Assembly: GCA_009617715.1 (NCBI GenBank)
Contig: VTFK01000045.1
Span: forward strand, 831,966-895,965
Reading direction: 5' to 3'
Source: Plectrocnemia conspersa
Taxonomy: Eukaryota > Arthropoda > Insecta > Trichoptera > Polycentropodidae
Length of the DNA: 64,000 bases
A model generated the notes under the pieces. It had not been told where the DNA came from. It was given only the letters and a program-made list of their open reading frames with translations, and ran no database searches. Positions 63,021 through 64,000 of this stretch are shown here, piece by piece. A program made the translations under genes and the position numbers. Position 1 is the first letter of the stretch. Every line of letters begins with the position of its first letter.

Positions 63021-64000
63021 ATGTTTTAAATATGTATGTATTGAAAATATTTTTTATAAAGTATTATTATTTCAGAAGTGAATCTAGTATTACATGTTGA
63101 TATGCCAAAAAATATTTTTAATGCTAAATAATAACATAAAAATAGTTTTTATTGATGTATGTGCACAAATTAAAATACAAACTAATCATCAAAATTTGTA
63201 GTTTGTACTTAAATGTTTTGTATTATTGTTTAGCTGCTTTTGTAATATAATAAATATAATATTAGGCAATCATCTAAGATATGTTAATAATTTGTATGTT
63301 TATTTTAAACCATTTTTATTAATTAATTGCTTTATAAATTTATTGCAATAAGCACTGCAGCGGTTTGAAAAAAATACCACATTTTTGGAATATCCTTAAC
63401 CGTATTTTTACACAAAAACAATGATTGTCAATGGTGCTCATTGAAATGGCTTTATAATTTTAAAATATCTTTAAATATACAACAATTGAAATATCTTTAA
63501 AAATACTTTCTTATCAGTGTTATTTATTGTCAGTATTAACTACAGTCGTAAGAGTTGAGTAAACAGTGAGTAAACAATAAAATCGTTCAACGTTTTTTTG
63601 TTCTGATTCAGCCCGATTTACTTAACGATATTTGCACAATACTAATGTGCTAAAAATAATTTATTTATGATAATACAATTTGGTAAATATATATATATAT
63701 ATATATTATTCAAATAATACATATTTAAGCTTAATATGTCTAGCTTCATACTATACTTATCATTGACTTGTTTTTTAAATTTATTATATATTATTACTTA
63801 TATTATTATTTGTAAAAATATGACTAATTGTTAAAGGCAAAAAGTTATAATTAAAATTAAAAAAAAAAATTTTTTTATCTACCTATTTTTATAGTTATAA
63901 TTAAATATCATTTTTTATTTAAGAAAAATAATATTGAAGAAAAAATAGCAAAATCATTTTATAAAATGAGATCTTTTTTCAGAAAACGCTTTTAAAAAAT
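63021..64000. other. AT-rich end of window
   Basis: AT-rich DNA with an (AT)n microsatellite at about 63,688-63,706; no other feature. Confidence 0.45.

Noticed and set aside
63661..63710. CRISPR-like or satellite array at the window end
   Set aside because: Only an (AT)n microsatellite; no spaced direct repeats. No CRISPR array is present anywhere, as expected for animal DNA.

Overview
This window is animal nuclear DNA, most likely from an insect. It is strongly AT-rich, intron-bearing and gene-poor, and it is full of decayed DNA transposons (Tigger/pogo-like, mariner, hAT-like) and non-LTR retrotransposon fragments. I can support one protein-coding gene with confidence: the gap gene Kruppel (Kr), on the + strand. 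A GC-rich promoter region (about 35,570-35,876) leads into a 37-nt first coding exon (35,877-35,913). A 9.87-kb intron follows, then a second exon (45,782-46,707) carrying five C2H2-type zinc fingers, a basic nuclear-localisation stretch and a C-terminal PEDLS (CtBP-binding type) motif. The spliced product is 320 residues. The order of insect cannot be settled by eye.

Layout. 1-35,500 is upstream DNA: AT-rich stretches alternate with islands of more balanced base composition and no convincing genes. Such a pattern suits the regulatory landscape of a developmental gene. Two islands (about 1,985-2,210 and 11,990-12,200) carry clusters of Kruppel-type sites (AAAGGGTTAA-like), including a shared inverted pair followed by GCTAATGC. 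Mobile-element debris here includes Tigger remnants (1-527 and 5,632-7,488), a foldback MITE (21,907-22,069), reverse-transcriptase remnants (22.4-22.6 kb and 30.8-31.0 kb) and a hAT MITE with target duplication (33,962-34,134). An unidentified open frame (30,346-30,594) and a small basic ORF (32,475-32,648) are uncertain.

35,570-49,140 is the Kr locus. Its intron contains GC-richer islands, an AT-rich tandem array, a foldback hairpin, a mariner remnant and a 1.64-kb hAT-like element with 17-bp terminal repeats. 46,708 to about 49,140 is the probable 3' untranslated region and near-downstream DNA.

49,200-64,000 is downstream DNA with three more mariner remnants, a second Tigger copy, a second copy of the hAT-like composite, two reverse-transcriptase remnants and several GC-richer islands that may be enhancers.

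A dispersed repeat built around CACTGGTGAAA-type motifs occurs at least six times across the window, sometimes inside other elements. All family assignments come from reading translations and motifs by eye; no database search was run.
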